From Chromera velia (lineage: Eukaryota > Sar > Chromeraceae): a DNA stretch of 32,500 nucleotides. Below are positions 18,295-29,035 of the stretch, one piece after another (the first letter of the stretch is position 1; each line of letters begins with the position of its first letter). The notes beneath the pieces were generated by a model that saw only the letters and a list, made by a program, of their open reading frames with translations, did not search any database and was not told the DNA's origin. The position numbers were made by a program, and so were the translations under genes. The stretch is taken from the NCBI GenBank assembly GCA_018398765.1, contig JAHBMJ010000474.1, positions 1 through 32,500 of the forward strand. Reading direction: 5' to 3'.

Positions 18295-20948
18295 TATCTG
18301 CTCCCCCCCCCCCACTGTCTGCTCCCAAGTCATGTGAGCAACCGGTGCCTTTGTCTTTCTGTGAACGAGAAAAGTTACTGCTGAAGGAATGGGAAACCAC
18401 ATTGGCCGGCCCGATAAAAGAAATCAAGCGGAAGGATTTGGATGGTCAACAGGGCAGGAAAAAAGTGGGACAAAAGAAAAAGGCCGAATGGTTTGATAAT
18501 GAATGCAAGGAAGCAGCAACACTTTAGAGAGAAGCAAGGAAGACGTTGAACAAACTTGTGCAATCATGTGAGAATGAGGGGAGAAGTGGGAGCAGCAGAG
18601 TGAACGTGGTTACCTTAAGACAGACAGTTGAGAGGCAGGCCCACAGATGTCAGCGATTGCACAACAGGAAAAGAAAGGCGTACGAAAAGCTCTGTGCAGA
18701 AAAGGTTGCACTCGAGTTGTCCTCTAACCCTTCAAAGGTCTGGTCATTGAGAAAAAAGCTGCAAAGAAGCAATAGAGAGAAAGCCCCTCCTGGTTCCCAG
18801 CCTTCAGTAAAGGACTTTTCCTGTCACTGAGCTTCCATCTTCGCTGACTCTCCCTCTGGCAAGGAATCTGCACAAGAAAGTGCTCCCCTTTTCCCTCCTT
18901 CGCAGCCAGCCCCACCCGTTTTTAACTCTTCTTTGCACCCTAGCGTTTTTTCGCAACTGCATACCCACTCTCATCAAGTTCCCTCTGGCATTCACTCTCC
19001 CCCTTTGCCCCCACCAATCCCTCTGTCTCGCCCTTATTTTTGCATAGAAGAAATAAGGAAAGTCCTCTGGTCCATAAAGGAAGAAAAGGCTGCAGGGTTG
19101 TCCGGACTCGCCCCCGACCACCTCTCCCTCTGCTTTCAATATTCGTCTCTTTCTCATGCTTTGTTATTTATCCATTTGAACTTAATTCACTTGACATCCG
19201 CTTGGCAAGATGAATGGAATCTAATTAAAATCTGTCCGGTTCCAAAGGGGCTTCCTTCCCCCGACCCTGGTGAATGACGTCCGATTCATGTTGTCTCACT
19301 CTTACTAAAACTCTTTTCTTCACTCCTCTCTGCCCGTCTTACATCGCAAGTGAAGATTAACCATGGGCAGTTGGGTTTTCAGCAAGGGGTAGGAACAAGA
19401 GAAGCCATTGGAGCACTTACTGCACTGATGCAAAAGGCAAAGAAATGAAAGAAGCCCTTGTTAGCATGCTTTGTAGACTTCAGCAAAGCCTTTGACTCCC
19501 TGCTCAGGGATGTTTTGTTTGAAGTTTTGCTGAAGCAAGGGGTGAGTGCAGTCAATGTCAAAATAATTCGGACAATGTATACAAATGTGTACGGAAGCAT
19601 CACTGGCAGCCCTTTTATGTTCAAGGAAGAGAAAGGGGTGAAACAACGGGATCCTCTCTCCCCTCTTCTCTTCTTGATTTTCATCAATGATCTGTATGAA
19701 AGAGTGAAGGCTTCCGGTTGTGCAAAGGTTCTGCTCGGTGGGGTTGAGTGCGATAGCCTTAGTTATGCCGATGACCTTGTCCTCGTTGCTAAGAGCGTGT
19801 ATGACCTGCAAGTCAGCTTGAATGAATTGAATTCTTTTTGTAAAGAGAGAGAGCTCACTGTTAATTTAAAAAAGACGAAAATCATGTGTCTGTCCGACTC
19901 TTACCCTGCAATTGAAGGCAGGCTTATGTTTGGGGGAAAAGAAGTCGAGAGAGTGGGGTCATATAAGTATCTGGGTGTTCTTTTGTTCAAAGGAGGAGAC
20001 TTAAGAGAGGTAATAGAAGAGAGGCTTAGCATAGCAAGTAGACGGATGGGTTATGCAAAGAGCGTAGCACTCTCTTTAGGTCGCCTGCCCCCCGCAGCAA
20101 AAATTTTATGTTTATGCGCTTTCTGGTTGCCTGTTGCTCTATATGCGTTTGACTGTCTGCCTGTCCGCAAGTCAGACATGGATGCATTAGATGTCTTTCA
20201 ATTGCGCTTTGTCCGTTGGGCTTTGAATCTGTCTCTCTCCTCTTTCCGTGTACCTACTCTGTGTGCTGTCGGTCTACTTCCTGCACGTGTGCATGTGTCG
20301 ATGAGACTTACTGGGTATTTGACTAACTTAAAACATATTGACCTCAAGATGCCCGCGGGTGCCTGGTCGGCTTTAATGAATGGTGATTGTCCTTCCTCTA
20401 TGATACACGCACAAAAATTGATTGGGTCGACCGGATTGGAAGAATTTGTGACTGTCAATCCAACCATCAGAAGAAAAAAGAAAGCCACCAAGGTTGGCTG
20501 TCTCCTTCTCTTAAGAGCAGTGATCAACCCGAAAGTTGATGAATGGATTGATAGTTGTCTAGAAAGGGCTGCTTCACGGGGGGCGGTTTTGCAGTTTAGC
20601 AGAGGCGTCAGACCGAATATGTTCCAAACGTCTTATCCTACTGCCCAACGTTCGTCTCTCCTCTTCTTTTCCTCTACTTTTCCTTCATCCCCTTCGTTCC
20701 CCTGTTTCATTTCCCTCCTTCGCACTACGATCTAGTCCTCAGGCCCTTTTTCAGCCTTGCTGTATATGTTGTTTGGTGGTCGCCCCTATGCACCGTACAG
20801 AGGGCTGGAAGACGTGGTTTGCCCTGCATGCAGGCGCAAAGCAGACGATCTACTGCACCGACTGACTGAATGCACAGAAACAAGAGCAGATCGAGAGGCT
20901 CTGAATGCAATTATAACCGAAATTGAAGCTAAATTAGACAGAGCCTAA
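18295..20948 (+). pseudogene. LINE ORF2: reverse transcriptase with in-frame TAG/TGA codons
   Basis: One frame runs to TAA at 20946 with stops only at 18525 (TAG), 18828, 19275 and 19446 (TGA) and 20733 (TAG). No frameshift is needed. Reverse transcriptase landmarks in order are RPIHVVSLLLKLF, GQLGFQQGVGTREAI, FVDFSKAFDSLL (motif A), GVKQRDPLSPLLFLIFIND (motif B, Arg where Gly is usual), LSYADDLVLVAKS (motif C), LTVNLKKTKIM (motif D) and YKYLGVLL (motif E). The end has CPACRRKADDLLHRLTEC, a Cys-Cys-His-Cys knuckle typical of LINE C-termini. The upstream EWFDNECKEAA segment is the usual pre-reverse-transcriptase linker. The protein would copy its own RNA at a nicked genomic target. With the stops it is presumably dead, unless they are decoded. 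Confidence 0.88.
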
Positions 20949-21478
20949 GAAAGAGAGAGAAAGTGGTTGCTATCGAAAGACTCCACCCCTCTAAAACACG
21001 CCACGCAAAGCGAATTGTTGGCATGAATGAAGGTTACCCTGGCATTCAGACACTCACCCATACCGGCCCTGCGAATCTTGTGAAACATCTGTCTGCGCCC
21101 TCCATCGTAAGGCCTGCGATTCGATGCATGTGATGGTTACTTACCTCTCTAAAACTTCCCGTCTCACCTTTGAATGTTCTTTTTCCATCTCCCACGTACA
21201 TTTCCCGTCTCCCTTCTCTACCGGTCTTCCTGTCTGCCTCTACTGCCTGAGAGTCTCTGTTGCAGTTGTCGCACTCCTCCCACAGAAGGGAAACGACATC
21301 AGCAATTTAGAAAGCATCTTCTAGATGCAGGGTGTTTAAAGTTGCGAGAATGAAGCCCCCTCCTGTTGTATGATGCAGGTCTGGTAAAGGGGCAATAAAG
21401 CATTGTCCTAGACTCATGCACTGCATGATGGTCTATAGACTGATTAATAATGATGATGATGATGATAATGATGATGAC
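20949..21478 (+). other. 3' untranslated region and tail of LINE copy B
   Basis: Positions 21061-21478 align with both halves of copy C, and 21379-21442 align with the 3' ends of copies A and C. The TAA/GAT tail occupies 21443-21478. This shared 3' block is probably the sequence recognised by the reverse transcriptase. Confidence 0.75.
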
Positions 21479-21720
21479 CAAAGAACCTTCGTCGTACCAA
21501 TCAACCTGACGATGCCTAGCAGGACAATGCATCTGTTAAAAACTTCTGTATGGATAAAATACAACTTTTATTCCAACCTTTAAGTTGCGAGGATCTTCAG
21601 ATTTATCATCATCTTGAAACATCTTCAAACTTCATTACTTTTTCTTCTTCTTCTCTCTTTGCGACTCCTCTTACCCTTTAGTACTGCAGACACAACAAAA
21701 CGAATGCAGAAAAGCGAAGG
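21479..21720. other. sequence between LINE copy B and the dispersed repeat
   Basis: No gene is seen. It contains a short TTC run near 21643-21655. Confidence 0.35.
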
Positions 21721-22130
21721 TCAGCTCAAACAGAGAAGGAAAGTCAACACAGATAGATCCATACACTGTTTGGCTTGACAGGGTCAAAGTAACCAACTTG
21801 AAGGATGACACTTTCAACACACTCGCAGCGGGAGGGGGACGCGGCTACCTCGTTGTCATCAGTGATGCTCACCCAGAGAGTTACCAGGCCGATCAGTACT
21901 TTTGAACTCAGGTGGAGTAACAGAGCAAACTAGACTGGTTCACAGACTTATACAGACCTCCTTTGATATCCATACACACAAGTTTATTGCTGCGCAGCGG
22001 CGTACAATGGCATGGAACCGCAAACAGTAGACGTGTTTCCATTTTAAGCGATGAAATAAAATGGCATACACTCGATCACTATTCATTGAGACGCAAGCCG
22101 GGCAGTTGCAAAGTAAAATAATATTCTCAC
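21721..22130 (-). repeat. dispersed repeat R2, copy 1
   Basis: It aligns in direct orientation with 32100-32500, with shared blocks GGTCAAAGTAACCA, CACCCAGAGAGT, GCCGATCAGTAC, TTGCTGCGCAGCGGCGTAC and CAAGCCGGGCAGTTGCAAA. On the minus strand both copies can encode a similar peptide (KVLIGLVTLWVS, then NEVAASP and ECVES), so the repeat may derive from an exon of a gene family. Function is unknown. Confidence 0.8.
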
Positions 22131-22659
22131 ATGTAGCACAGCGATTCCACTCATTGGCAGCGTGCCCGTTTCAAGCATTTGCAGCTTTGAACAGAACAGA
22201 GGGATCTGTCTGGATGATTCAACCGACATGACACGAGACGACACGACACAACGTTGTCTGATTTCAGCTCAGTAACAGACACAGCTGTTGTACATGTTCC
22301 GAAAAGAGAACTTGAGAGGAGCAGTGGAAGAGGAAACCGAACGTCCTTCCAAACTGCAGATTAGTCACAGAGATTTGACGAAGAAAACGGGAGAGATTCG
22401 GAAAAAGAAACAAAAAAAAAAATCAGAACGGGCAGTTACGGACCATACGCATGCTGACTTCTTTAAAGCTCCCGTGAGGATAACATATGGATGTACGGGC
22501 GTGTGAGTTACAGACACGAAAGATCAGAAACTCAGAAGAGCCTCTCTGCGTTCCCTCCTCAAAGTGGAATTATAGCACAGAAACCAAGAAGATAAATATG
22601 AGTCAGTCCATCTCTTTGTGCCCTTTTTTGAACCGGCCCAGCACCCCACCGTGTGGATC
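22131..22659. other. non-coding stretch upstream of the F-box-like gene
   Basis: Small frames without recognisable domains are present; nothing is supported. A poly-A run is at about 22413-22421. Confidence 0.35.
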
Positions 22660-22666
22660 TATAAAA
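22660..22666 (+). promoter_or_regulatory. possible TATA box before the GC-rich island
   Basis: TATAAAA lies 444 bases upstream of the ATG at 23110, so it would imply a long or spliced leader. Low confidence. Confidence 0.2.
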
Positions 22667-22689
22667 TCCCCAAAATTCACTTTCCGGGC

Positions 22690-22935
22690 CATTCGCACGC
22701 TTCGCGTGCGTCAAATCCCTGGTGCGTTGTGCAAGCATGCATATGCATGTGCGCTTCGCATCCGGCGCGGCTGGGACGGCGGGCCGTCGGCCCGGGCCCG
22801 CCACCGCCCCCGTCGCTCGCACCATATCGTTCGCGGGTCCGACCATGCATGGGGCCGCGCGGCGGCCATTGCAGAAGATTTTAATTTGAGCGCGCGCGGT
22901 TCTCATGCGTGCATGCATGCAAGTGTTGTCCGTTC
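22690..22935. promoter_or_regulatory. GC-rich, CpG-dense island with TGCATGCA motifs
   Basis: A sharply GC-rich segment (GGGCCGTCGGCCCGGGCCCG near 22781) is flanked by GCATGCATATGCATG (22736) and GTGCATGCATGC (22908). It sits just upstream of the single-exon gene at 23110. TGCATGCA-type motifs are known targets of ApiAP2 factors in apicomplexans; a link here is speculative because the motif recurs in the window. Confidence 0.35.
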
Positions 22936-23109
22936 GATTCTGCACGCAGGGAGGGCTTCTGCACGCCATTCTTTTTCCACAAGACGGCGATGAGTGCGAG
23001 GGTCTCTGTGCATGAATAGCCCTTCCCGAAGCCACATCCGTCAGCGTCAGATTTGCAGAGGGGGCATTTTGATTGCATGAGTTCTTAGTTCAGAGCTGGA
23101 AAGACCGAG

Positions 23110-24510
23110 ATGGAGTTTTCGTGGCAGTTCTCCAAACTGACTCCGTTTCTGTCAGTTTGTGACTTCGCCTCCTGTCTGCGGGTCACCAAAGATTGGCACG
23201 AGAAGTTTGAGAAGTGCCGCTACTTCTGTCTGCTCTCACAGAGCAATCTGCTTCCTGTTGTCGCCTCGAAAGAGTCCATGGGCCCACCGCCTGCGTTCAT
23301 GAACGGCACCACATCTGACGCGAGTCTCATTCGACAGCCCTGGGACCCTTCCAAGAAGATCTTCTACGCCGGTCAGGTAGGGTTTCAGTACATCAACACC
23401 GCGCAGTTCCTTCTCGTTGATGCCCAGACGGAGGAGCTGTGCAGTCTTCTTGCAGGGAGGGAGGACAAAGAAAGCGGTTTCAAGGTCAGGCAAACGAGGA
23501 CTTCTGTTCGTCCCCAAGAGAAGGGATCGGCGGACGACCAGAAGGATGCTCTTCTCAAGAAGCACGCAGAAGAGGGAACCCAGCGACCAGATAAGCCCTT
23601 TCCGCCTGCGGACGACCAGCAAAAAGAACCCATTATGCTTGTCACCCATGGCCTGTATTTCCGCAGAGGCTTCGAGGCTCAGCTGGAGAACAACAGACAT
23701 GACGGTATCCAATTGCATTTCAACCAGCCGCCTCCCCGATACACCGAACCTTTTGAGGAGTGGGTAGTGCTGAAGACAGCGCTCTGGGGGGCGTTGCAGC
23801 AAGGTGCGCTGGTAAATTCTGAGTATGAGATTCTGGATAGGAAGAACCAGCCATTGTGGTTCTTCATTCTCTGGATGTCCCTTTTCCACTTCGCAAATTT
23901 CCACAGTGACTCACTTCGAGAGCTCTACAAGCCCTTTCTGATTTTTTCCCACAAAGAATTCAAACACGCAGCGAAAAAAAGTTACAGGAAAAGCCCCTCA
24001 AGGGGATGGGAGCCCCGAAAGCCACAAGAGGGGAAATCGAATTCCGACTATCAGTCTGCAGACTCCGACCTAGATGAGGAGAACCACACCCCTTCAGGGG
24101 TCCCTCCCCCCGCCAGTGAACAGGGTTCGGTCAGTCCCCCTGTCAGTGGGGACGCTCCCGAGTCTGACCCCGACCCCTGGCTGATGGAGGCAGAGGCCCC
24201 TGTGCCTATGCACCAGAACTTGCTAGGGCATTCGGAGCCGGACGAGAAGTTTTTCAAGGACGGTCTCCGTCCGGAAGATCTCAAAGCAAGCGTGAAGATT
24301 CTAGAGGAGCCAGGGGGGATCGAAGTGGAGGCTTTTATCCTCGCAGACTGGGGCGGGGGGTTGTTTGTGAGGGGTGGGTGGGACCTGAATCTGTACCATG
24401 TCCGGTTCTGCCTCAGAAGAGATCCAAGCGCCTCTGGGGGGATCTCGATGCTGTATGAGACCGAGAATGTGGTCAAATACACTGCCAAAGGATACCCAAT
24501 CAGTCTTTAA
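23110..24510 (+). CDS. 466-residue single-exon protein with F-box-like N-terminus
   Basis: This is the longest uninterrupted frame in the window, from ATG 23110 to TAA 24508. Residues about 8-36 (KLTPFLSVCDFASCLRVTKD) resemble the second half of an F-box, a motif that recruits substrates to SCF ubiquitin ligases through Skp1. The middle contains a charged linker (about 117-175), then an aromatic region (LWFFILWMSLFHFANFHSD, about 248-266). An acidic, Pro/Ser-rich and probably disordered segment spans about 300-375. The C-terminal domain (about 385-466) includes EVEAFILADWGGGLFVRGG and NLYHVRFCLRR. No known family is recognised beyond the F-box likeness. Intron-free structure is unusual for this window and may indicate retroposition or a gene class lacking introns. 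TGG is used for Trp and the stop is TAA. Confidence 0.75.
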   Translation: MEFSWQFSKLTPFLSVCDFASCLRVTKDWHEKFEKCRYFCLLSQSNLLPVVASKESMGPPPAFMNGTTSDASLIRQPWDPSKKIFYAGQVGFQYINTAQFLLVDAQTEELCSLLAGREDKESGFKVRQTRTSVRPQEKGSADDQKDALLKKHAEEGTQRPDKPFPPADDQQKEPIMLVTHGLYFRRGFEAQLENNRHDGIQLHFNQPPPRYTEPFEEWVVLKTALWGALQQGALVNSEYEILDRKNQPLWFFILWMSLFHFANFHSDSLRELYKPFLIFSHKEFKHAAKKSYRKSPSRGWEPRKPQEGKSNSDYQSADSDLDEENHTPSGVPPPASEQGSVSPPVSGDAPESDPDPWLMEAEAPVPMHQNLLGHSEPDEKFFKDGLRPEDLKASVKILEEPGGIEVEAFILADWGGGLFVRGGWDLNLYHVRFCLRRDPSASGGISMLYETENVVKYTAKGYPISL

Positions 24511-24644
24511 TGAAAAGGGTTTTCGCCAAGAGTGCTGGCGGGATCGAGAGGCAGAATGTTGGCACGTAAAAGAATGCATGCAAGTGAGACAGAACAATTT
24601 GACAGGATTTTGTTTTCCATTTTATCTCTCTCCCTTCTGTCTGC

Positions 24645-25052
24645 ATGTTCATGGCGAAGTCATCCATATCGGAGTGCAGAGTGAAAAGGGAGAGGGCCAA
24701 CAAGAAGAGAGAAGAGAAAAGCCCATCCCTCCTTCCAGAAAAAGAGGAAAGAGAGAAACGAAATGCGCTCAGAAAGATGGAAGACGAAGAAGAAAACAAA
24801 GAAATGATAGGCTTGAGCCCCTTGCGATTTGTTTCTCTTTCTATTCTCTCGGTTTGGTATTTTCGTTGCAGCCAGATTCAGTCGTTGATCTTGATCTTCT
24901 CATGCGATCGATTTGAGATGGGTGATCACTCTTTCAAAAGCCTTTTTGTCTGGTCCAAAGAAAACAATCTTGATTCGTTGTTGGCGTGCATGAGCAAGCC
25001 GCACGTACTTGGAGGTCCAGCTGAGGCCGAGCGGATGCAAAAAAAAGGTTGA
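24645..25052 (+). CDS. small open frame, charged N-terminus, unknown
   Basis: A 135-codon frame starts at ATG 24645. The first third is very rich in Lys, Arg and Glu and would form a coiled coil. The middle is hydrophobic (PLRFVSLSILSVWYF) and the end is mixed. Much of the openness follows from AG-rich sequence, and the opposite strand is open as well. It could be the 3' untranslated region of the gene ending at 24510 or an exon of another gene. Not recognised. Confidence 0.2.
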   Translation: MFMAKSSISECRVKRERANKKREEKSPSLLPEKEEREKRNALRKMEDEEENKEMIGLSPLRFVSLSILSVWYFRCSQIQSLILIFSCDRFEMGDHSFKSLFVWSKENNLDSLLACMSKPHVLGGPAEAERMQKKG

Positions 25053-25847
25053 TTGTTCAAACGGCCTGAAACAGATTCCGGGCGGGCCACGGGCCCCGTC
25101 TGATCTGTGGGTCCCTCAGGAATAGGGTATACCGGGTACTAATACCGTCCTATACCCTCACCATAGCCTCATGCACACCCCTTTACTGTCTACAAAGTGC
25201 ACTTCTACAAAGCAAAACAGACATGGATTTTTAAACAATCATAAACAATCATAATAATTCAAGATATTGCTTCATGACCCCATTGTATATTTATGGGCAT
25301 CATTGGACATCTAGTGGGAGACTGCTGGACATCAGGTGAGACATCACGATCAAAATCTAGATCAAAATTAATATTAATAAATTGTATTATATGTGTTTCT
25401 AATTTTTTTTCTTTCATATCATACAGTATTAATTCCATAGTATACAATTTTAAGTTTGATTTATTTTTTTAAACTGTTCATTTTTTATGAATCAAAATGA
25501 GTTGATCATGCACTGACACTCTTTAAAACCAGTAAAAACACTAGCCAGCTCTAAAAGTGGAAGAATAAAATATATTCTATTCAAATACTAGCTTAAATTA
25601 TAAGTCAAATACATACGGAATTAAAACTCAATGTAACGTATTCCTTCTATCACTACTATCACACGCACGATATTGCAAAAAAAAAAAGAGAATTTTAAGA
25701 CTTGGTCTAATGGTCCGTTGGATACCAAAAGACTCGACTTGAAGTTCAAAAGAGAAAAGCTTTTCAGAAATTCCAAGTACGTTTTTATAATTTTGTGTGA
25801 TACTTTTAAGTTTATGGTTTACTTATTTCTGTTATTGCATCATCTGT
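25053..25847. other. AT-rich non-coding stretch
   Basis: GC content falls sharply after about 25200. No gene is supported. An A-run is at 25676-25687. A tRNA A-box-like string at about 25703-25713 was considered and rejected. Confidence 0.5.
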
Positions 25848-25996
25848 GGGTTAACTCAATAATCATTATGGCTCCATTATGATAATGACGTAATGATTAT
25901 AGACATAATCGCAAGGTTCTATAATCATTATGACTGATTATCATAATGATGATAATAATTATGATTGATTATCATAATAACCATAATGATTATACA
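25848..25996 (+). repeat. AT-rich palindrome cluster, left arm
   Basis: It begins GGGTTAACTC and contains at least seven variants of the palindrome ATAATCATTAT, some overlapping in GATTATCATAAT units. The inverted counterpart is at 29318-29564. It is possibly one terminus of an AT-rich transposable element. Confidence 0.5.
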
Positions 25997-26721
<725 letters not shown>

Positions 26722-27880
26722 AAACATGCACGTGGCACTGCCCTGAACAACACTGAGACTGTGGGTCTGATCATTCGGAGTCGCCGAGCAGGATATCATG
26801 TGCTTTGGCGGACAAAAAACCTGTCTGAATACGTGTCATCTTCGCGTGAATTAACATTCGTGCATTCACCCATCGAAACCTTAATACATACAAGATAAAG
26901 CTTCCATGCAGAACAAAGCAACTATGCAACCAACCAGCCAAAGAGGGAGTACACTTGGGGGGAAAGGCCGCGGAGAGCAGAAATGAGTCAGAAGCTTACT
27001 AAGACCAATGTTGAGAACGCCACTTTATTTTTACCCGCTTTCCAAAGTGGATGGGAGCGGATGGAACGTGGTAAGGTCGCCTCACGTTGCATAGCACGTT
27101 GTATGCACGAATGTCGTTCCTAATTTTCTTAAGAGAAGAATCTGACTCTACAGACAGAAAAGAAAGCGAACAAAAGCTTCTAAAAGCAGACAGAAGCGAT
27201 ATGGAACACGAGGCCGCTCGCGTAGATGGCCTTTCCGACTGGCCATCGACCTGAAATCTCAAGGTAGCCGAAGGATAATTCAATTTTGATCCGGCTTGCG
27301 GCGTTGCGAACCTTAAAGCCAGCGGAGGCCATTTACGCCCTTTGCAACAAGTAGATGGGCTTCTGGGAAGGTCTTTGCCAAGCCACTTTGTTTCGACTCA
27401 GCGGTCTGTTTTCATAATGAAGCTGACGTTTGAGCCAAACAGACCACATGCAAGCTATATGCATGAAGGTCAGGCAATCTGCGCCATGCAGCGCAGGCCC
27501 TCGGCCCGCGCGATCCCGGCCACCGGCGCTGCGCGGCTGAATTTCCCGAAATTCGCTTGCAACTGCTTTACGGGTCTTTTTTCCCGAAATTGGCATGCGT
27601 CATGCTTTTTGCGGAACCGACGAGCACGGACTGCCTCAGTCAGTAACTCTGCACTCGTTAAGTTGGCTCTGAACAGCTTGGAGATTCGAGTGTTTCCGTT
27701 ACACATTGCAGAGCTTCATAGAGCTCCACCTCTTTCCCATGCGGTACACTGGCCTCAGTGCAGCCGTGATTTTTCCCTCCGTCGTCTCCGCGGATTTTTG
27801 AGAGTGTATCCTTCTTGTTGCTTTTCCCAGAATAAAGCAAGCTTCACCTATCAGGTTGTCAACCTGACTTTGACGTAGAA
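26722..27880. other. stretch without a recognised gene
   Basis: An open plus-strand frame (27342-27878) and overlapping minus-strand frames are present, but none shows a domain and they overlap a GC-rich patch (27490-27535), so I do not call a gene. A short start-like piece, ATG at 27881 (MKLARSIDTAHVVCT) before a GTGTGTC donor, could be a first exon leading into the 146-bp array. Confidence 0.3.
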
Positions 27881-27993
27881 ATGAAGCTCGCTCGAAGCAT
27901 TGACACTGCACATGTTGTTTGCACAGTGTGTCGTGTTTGTGGAGTGCCCGTCTCTCTCCTTTCTTCTCTCCGGATCCTCCATCTGCACAACAG

Positions 27994-28770
27994 CAAGGTA
28001 AACATTTTCTTTGGCGAGACAGACCTTTGTGCTGACAGAAAGGACTCTCCTCAGCAGTTCCACAGCACGAGCAGTGAGTGTATCCTCCCGCAGCTTGCCG
28101 TCTCTCTTTCTTTTTCTCTCTCCCCACCCACACAACAGCGAGGTAAACATTTTTCCTTGGTGAGACAGACCCTTGTGCTGATAGAAAGGACTCTTCTCAG
28201 CAGTTCCACAGCACGAGCAGTGAGTGTATCCTCCCGCAGCTTGACGTCTCTCTTTCTTTTCCTCTCTTCCCACCCACACAACAGCGAGGCAAACATTTTT
28301 CGTTGGCGAGACAGACCCTTGTGCTGACAGAAAGGACTTTCCTCAGAAGTTTTGCAGCACAAGCAGTGAGTGTATCCTCCCGCAGCTTGCCGTCTCTCTT
28401 TCTTTTTCTCTCTCCCCACCCACACAACAGCGAGGCAAACATTTTTCGTTGGCAAGACAGACCCTTGTGCTGACAGAAAGGACTCTGCTCAGCAGTTCCA
28501 CAGCATGAGCAGTGAGTGTATCCTCCCGCAGCTTGCCGACTCTCTTTCTTTTTCTCTCTCCCCACCCACATAACAGCGAGGCAAACATTTTTCCTTGGTG
28601 AGACAGACCCTTGTGCTGACAGAAAGGACTCTTCTCAGCAGTTCCACAGCACGAGCAGTGAGTGTATCCTCCCGCAGCTTGCCGTCTCTCTTTCTTTTCC
28701 TCTCTCCCCACCCACACAACAGCGAGGTAAACATTTTTCCTTGGCGAGACAGACTTTGCTGCCTTCTCTT
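27994..28770 (+). repeat. 146-bp tandem array of exon-intron-like units
   Basis: Six units begin at 27994, 28139, 28285, 28431, 28577 and 28723, a spacing of 145 and then 146 four times; the last is partial. Each unit contains an 81-nt segment (80 in the first) bounded by ACAACAG on its left and a GCA|GTGAGTGT donor on its right. A 65-nt segment with a pyrimidine tract (TCTCTCTTTCTTTT) and another ACAACAG follows. In the frame starting CGA GGT AAA the segment reads RGKHFSLVRQTLVLTERTLL and so on, 27 codons in all. Unit 4 has a TGA in this frame and unit 1 lacks one base. Long minus-strand frames exist but change frame in each unit. The array may be non-coding. Confidence 0.92.
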
Positions 28771-29035
28771 CCTTTTTTCCTTCCTTCCTTCGCTCATTCA
28801 TTCATTCGTTCCCATCCTCCCTTCCTTGTTTCCTTCCTTCCTCCCTTCCTTCCTTCCTTCCCTTCCTTCCCTCCCTCCCTCCCTCTTTTCTTCCTTCCTT
28901 CCTTCCTTCGTTCCTTCCTTCTTTCCCTTTCCTTGTTTCCTTCCTTCCTTCTTTCCTTCTTTCCTTCCTTCGTTCGTTCCTCCCTTCCTTCCTTCCTTCC
29001 TTCCTTCCGTCCCTTTCCTTCTTTCCTTTTCTCTG
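28771..29035 (+). repeat. TTCC/TTCT pyrimidine tract
   Basis: About 265 bp of CTTCCTTC-type units with few interruptions lies directly after the 146-bp array. Minus-strand Lys/Glu/Gly-rich frames are artefacts. Confidence 0.95.

Larger units (their letters stand above)
18295..21478 (+). mobile_element. LINE copy B, 5'-truncated non-LTR retrotransposon
   Basis: It starts directly after the tail of copy C. It carries the C-terminal half of ORF2 (linker, reverse transcriptase, C-terminal Cys/His knuckle), a 3' untranslated region and a tail of TAA and GAT units (21443-21478). No endonuclease domain is present, as expected from 5' truncation during target-primed reverse transcription. Tail-to-head packing with copy C suggests insertion into, or priming on, the TAA/GAT repeat. 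Confidence 0.85.

Noticed and set aside
18295..20948. Genome-wide reassignment of TGA to Trp
   Set aside because: The oxidoreductase gene ends at a well-placed TGA and uses TGG for Trp, so general reassignment is unlikely. The stops are better explained within the mobile element.
22487..22993. 168-codon frame across the GC-rich island
   Set aside because: GC-rich DNA has few stops. The peptide is Arg/His/Ala-rich without domains, and other frames are open too.
25695..25765. tRNA-like stretch with an A-box-like TGGTCTAATGG
   Set aside because: No cloverleaf can be drawn: the acceptor stem and a proper B-box are missing.
27994..28770. CRISPR-like array
   Set aside because: Units are contiguous 146-bp tandem repeats without unique spacers, in a eukaryotic context.
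27699..28801. Series of long overlapping minus-strand frames (GREKKKERRQAAGGYTH repeats)
   Set aside because: The 146-bp period shifts the frame in every unit, and the minus strand lacks splice signals that would repair it. The openness reflects the lack of stops in one unit copied many times.
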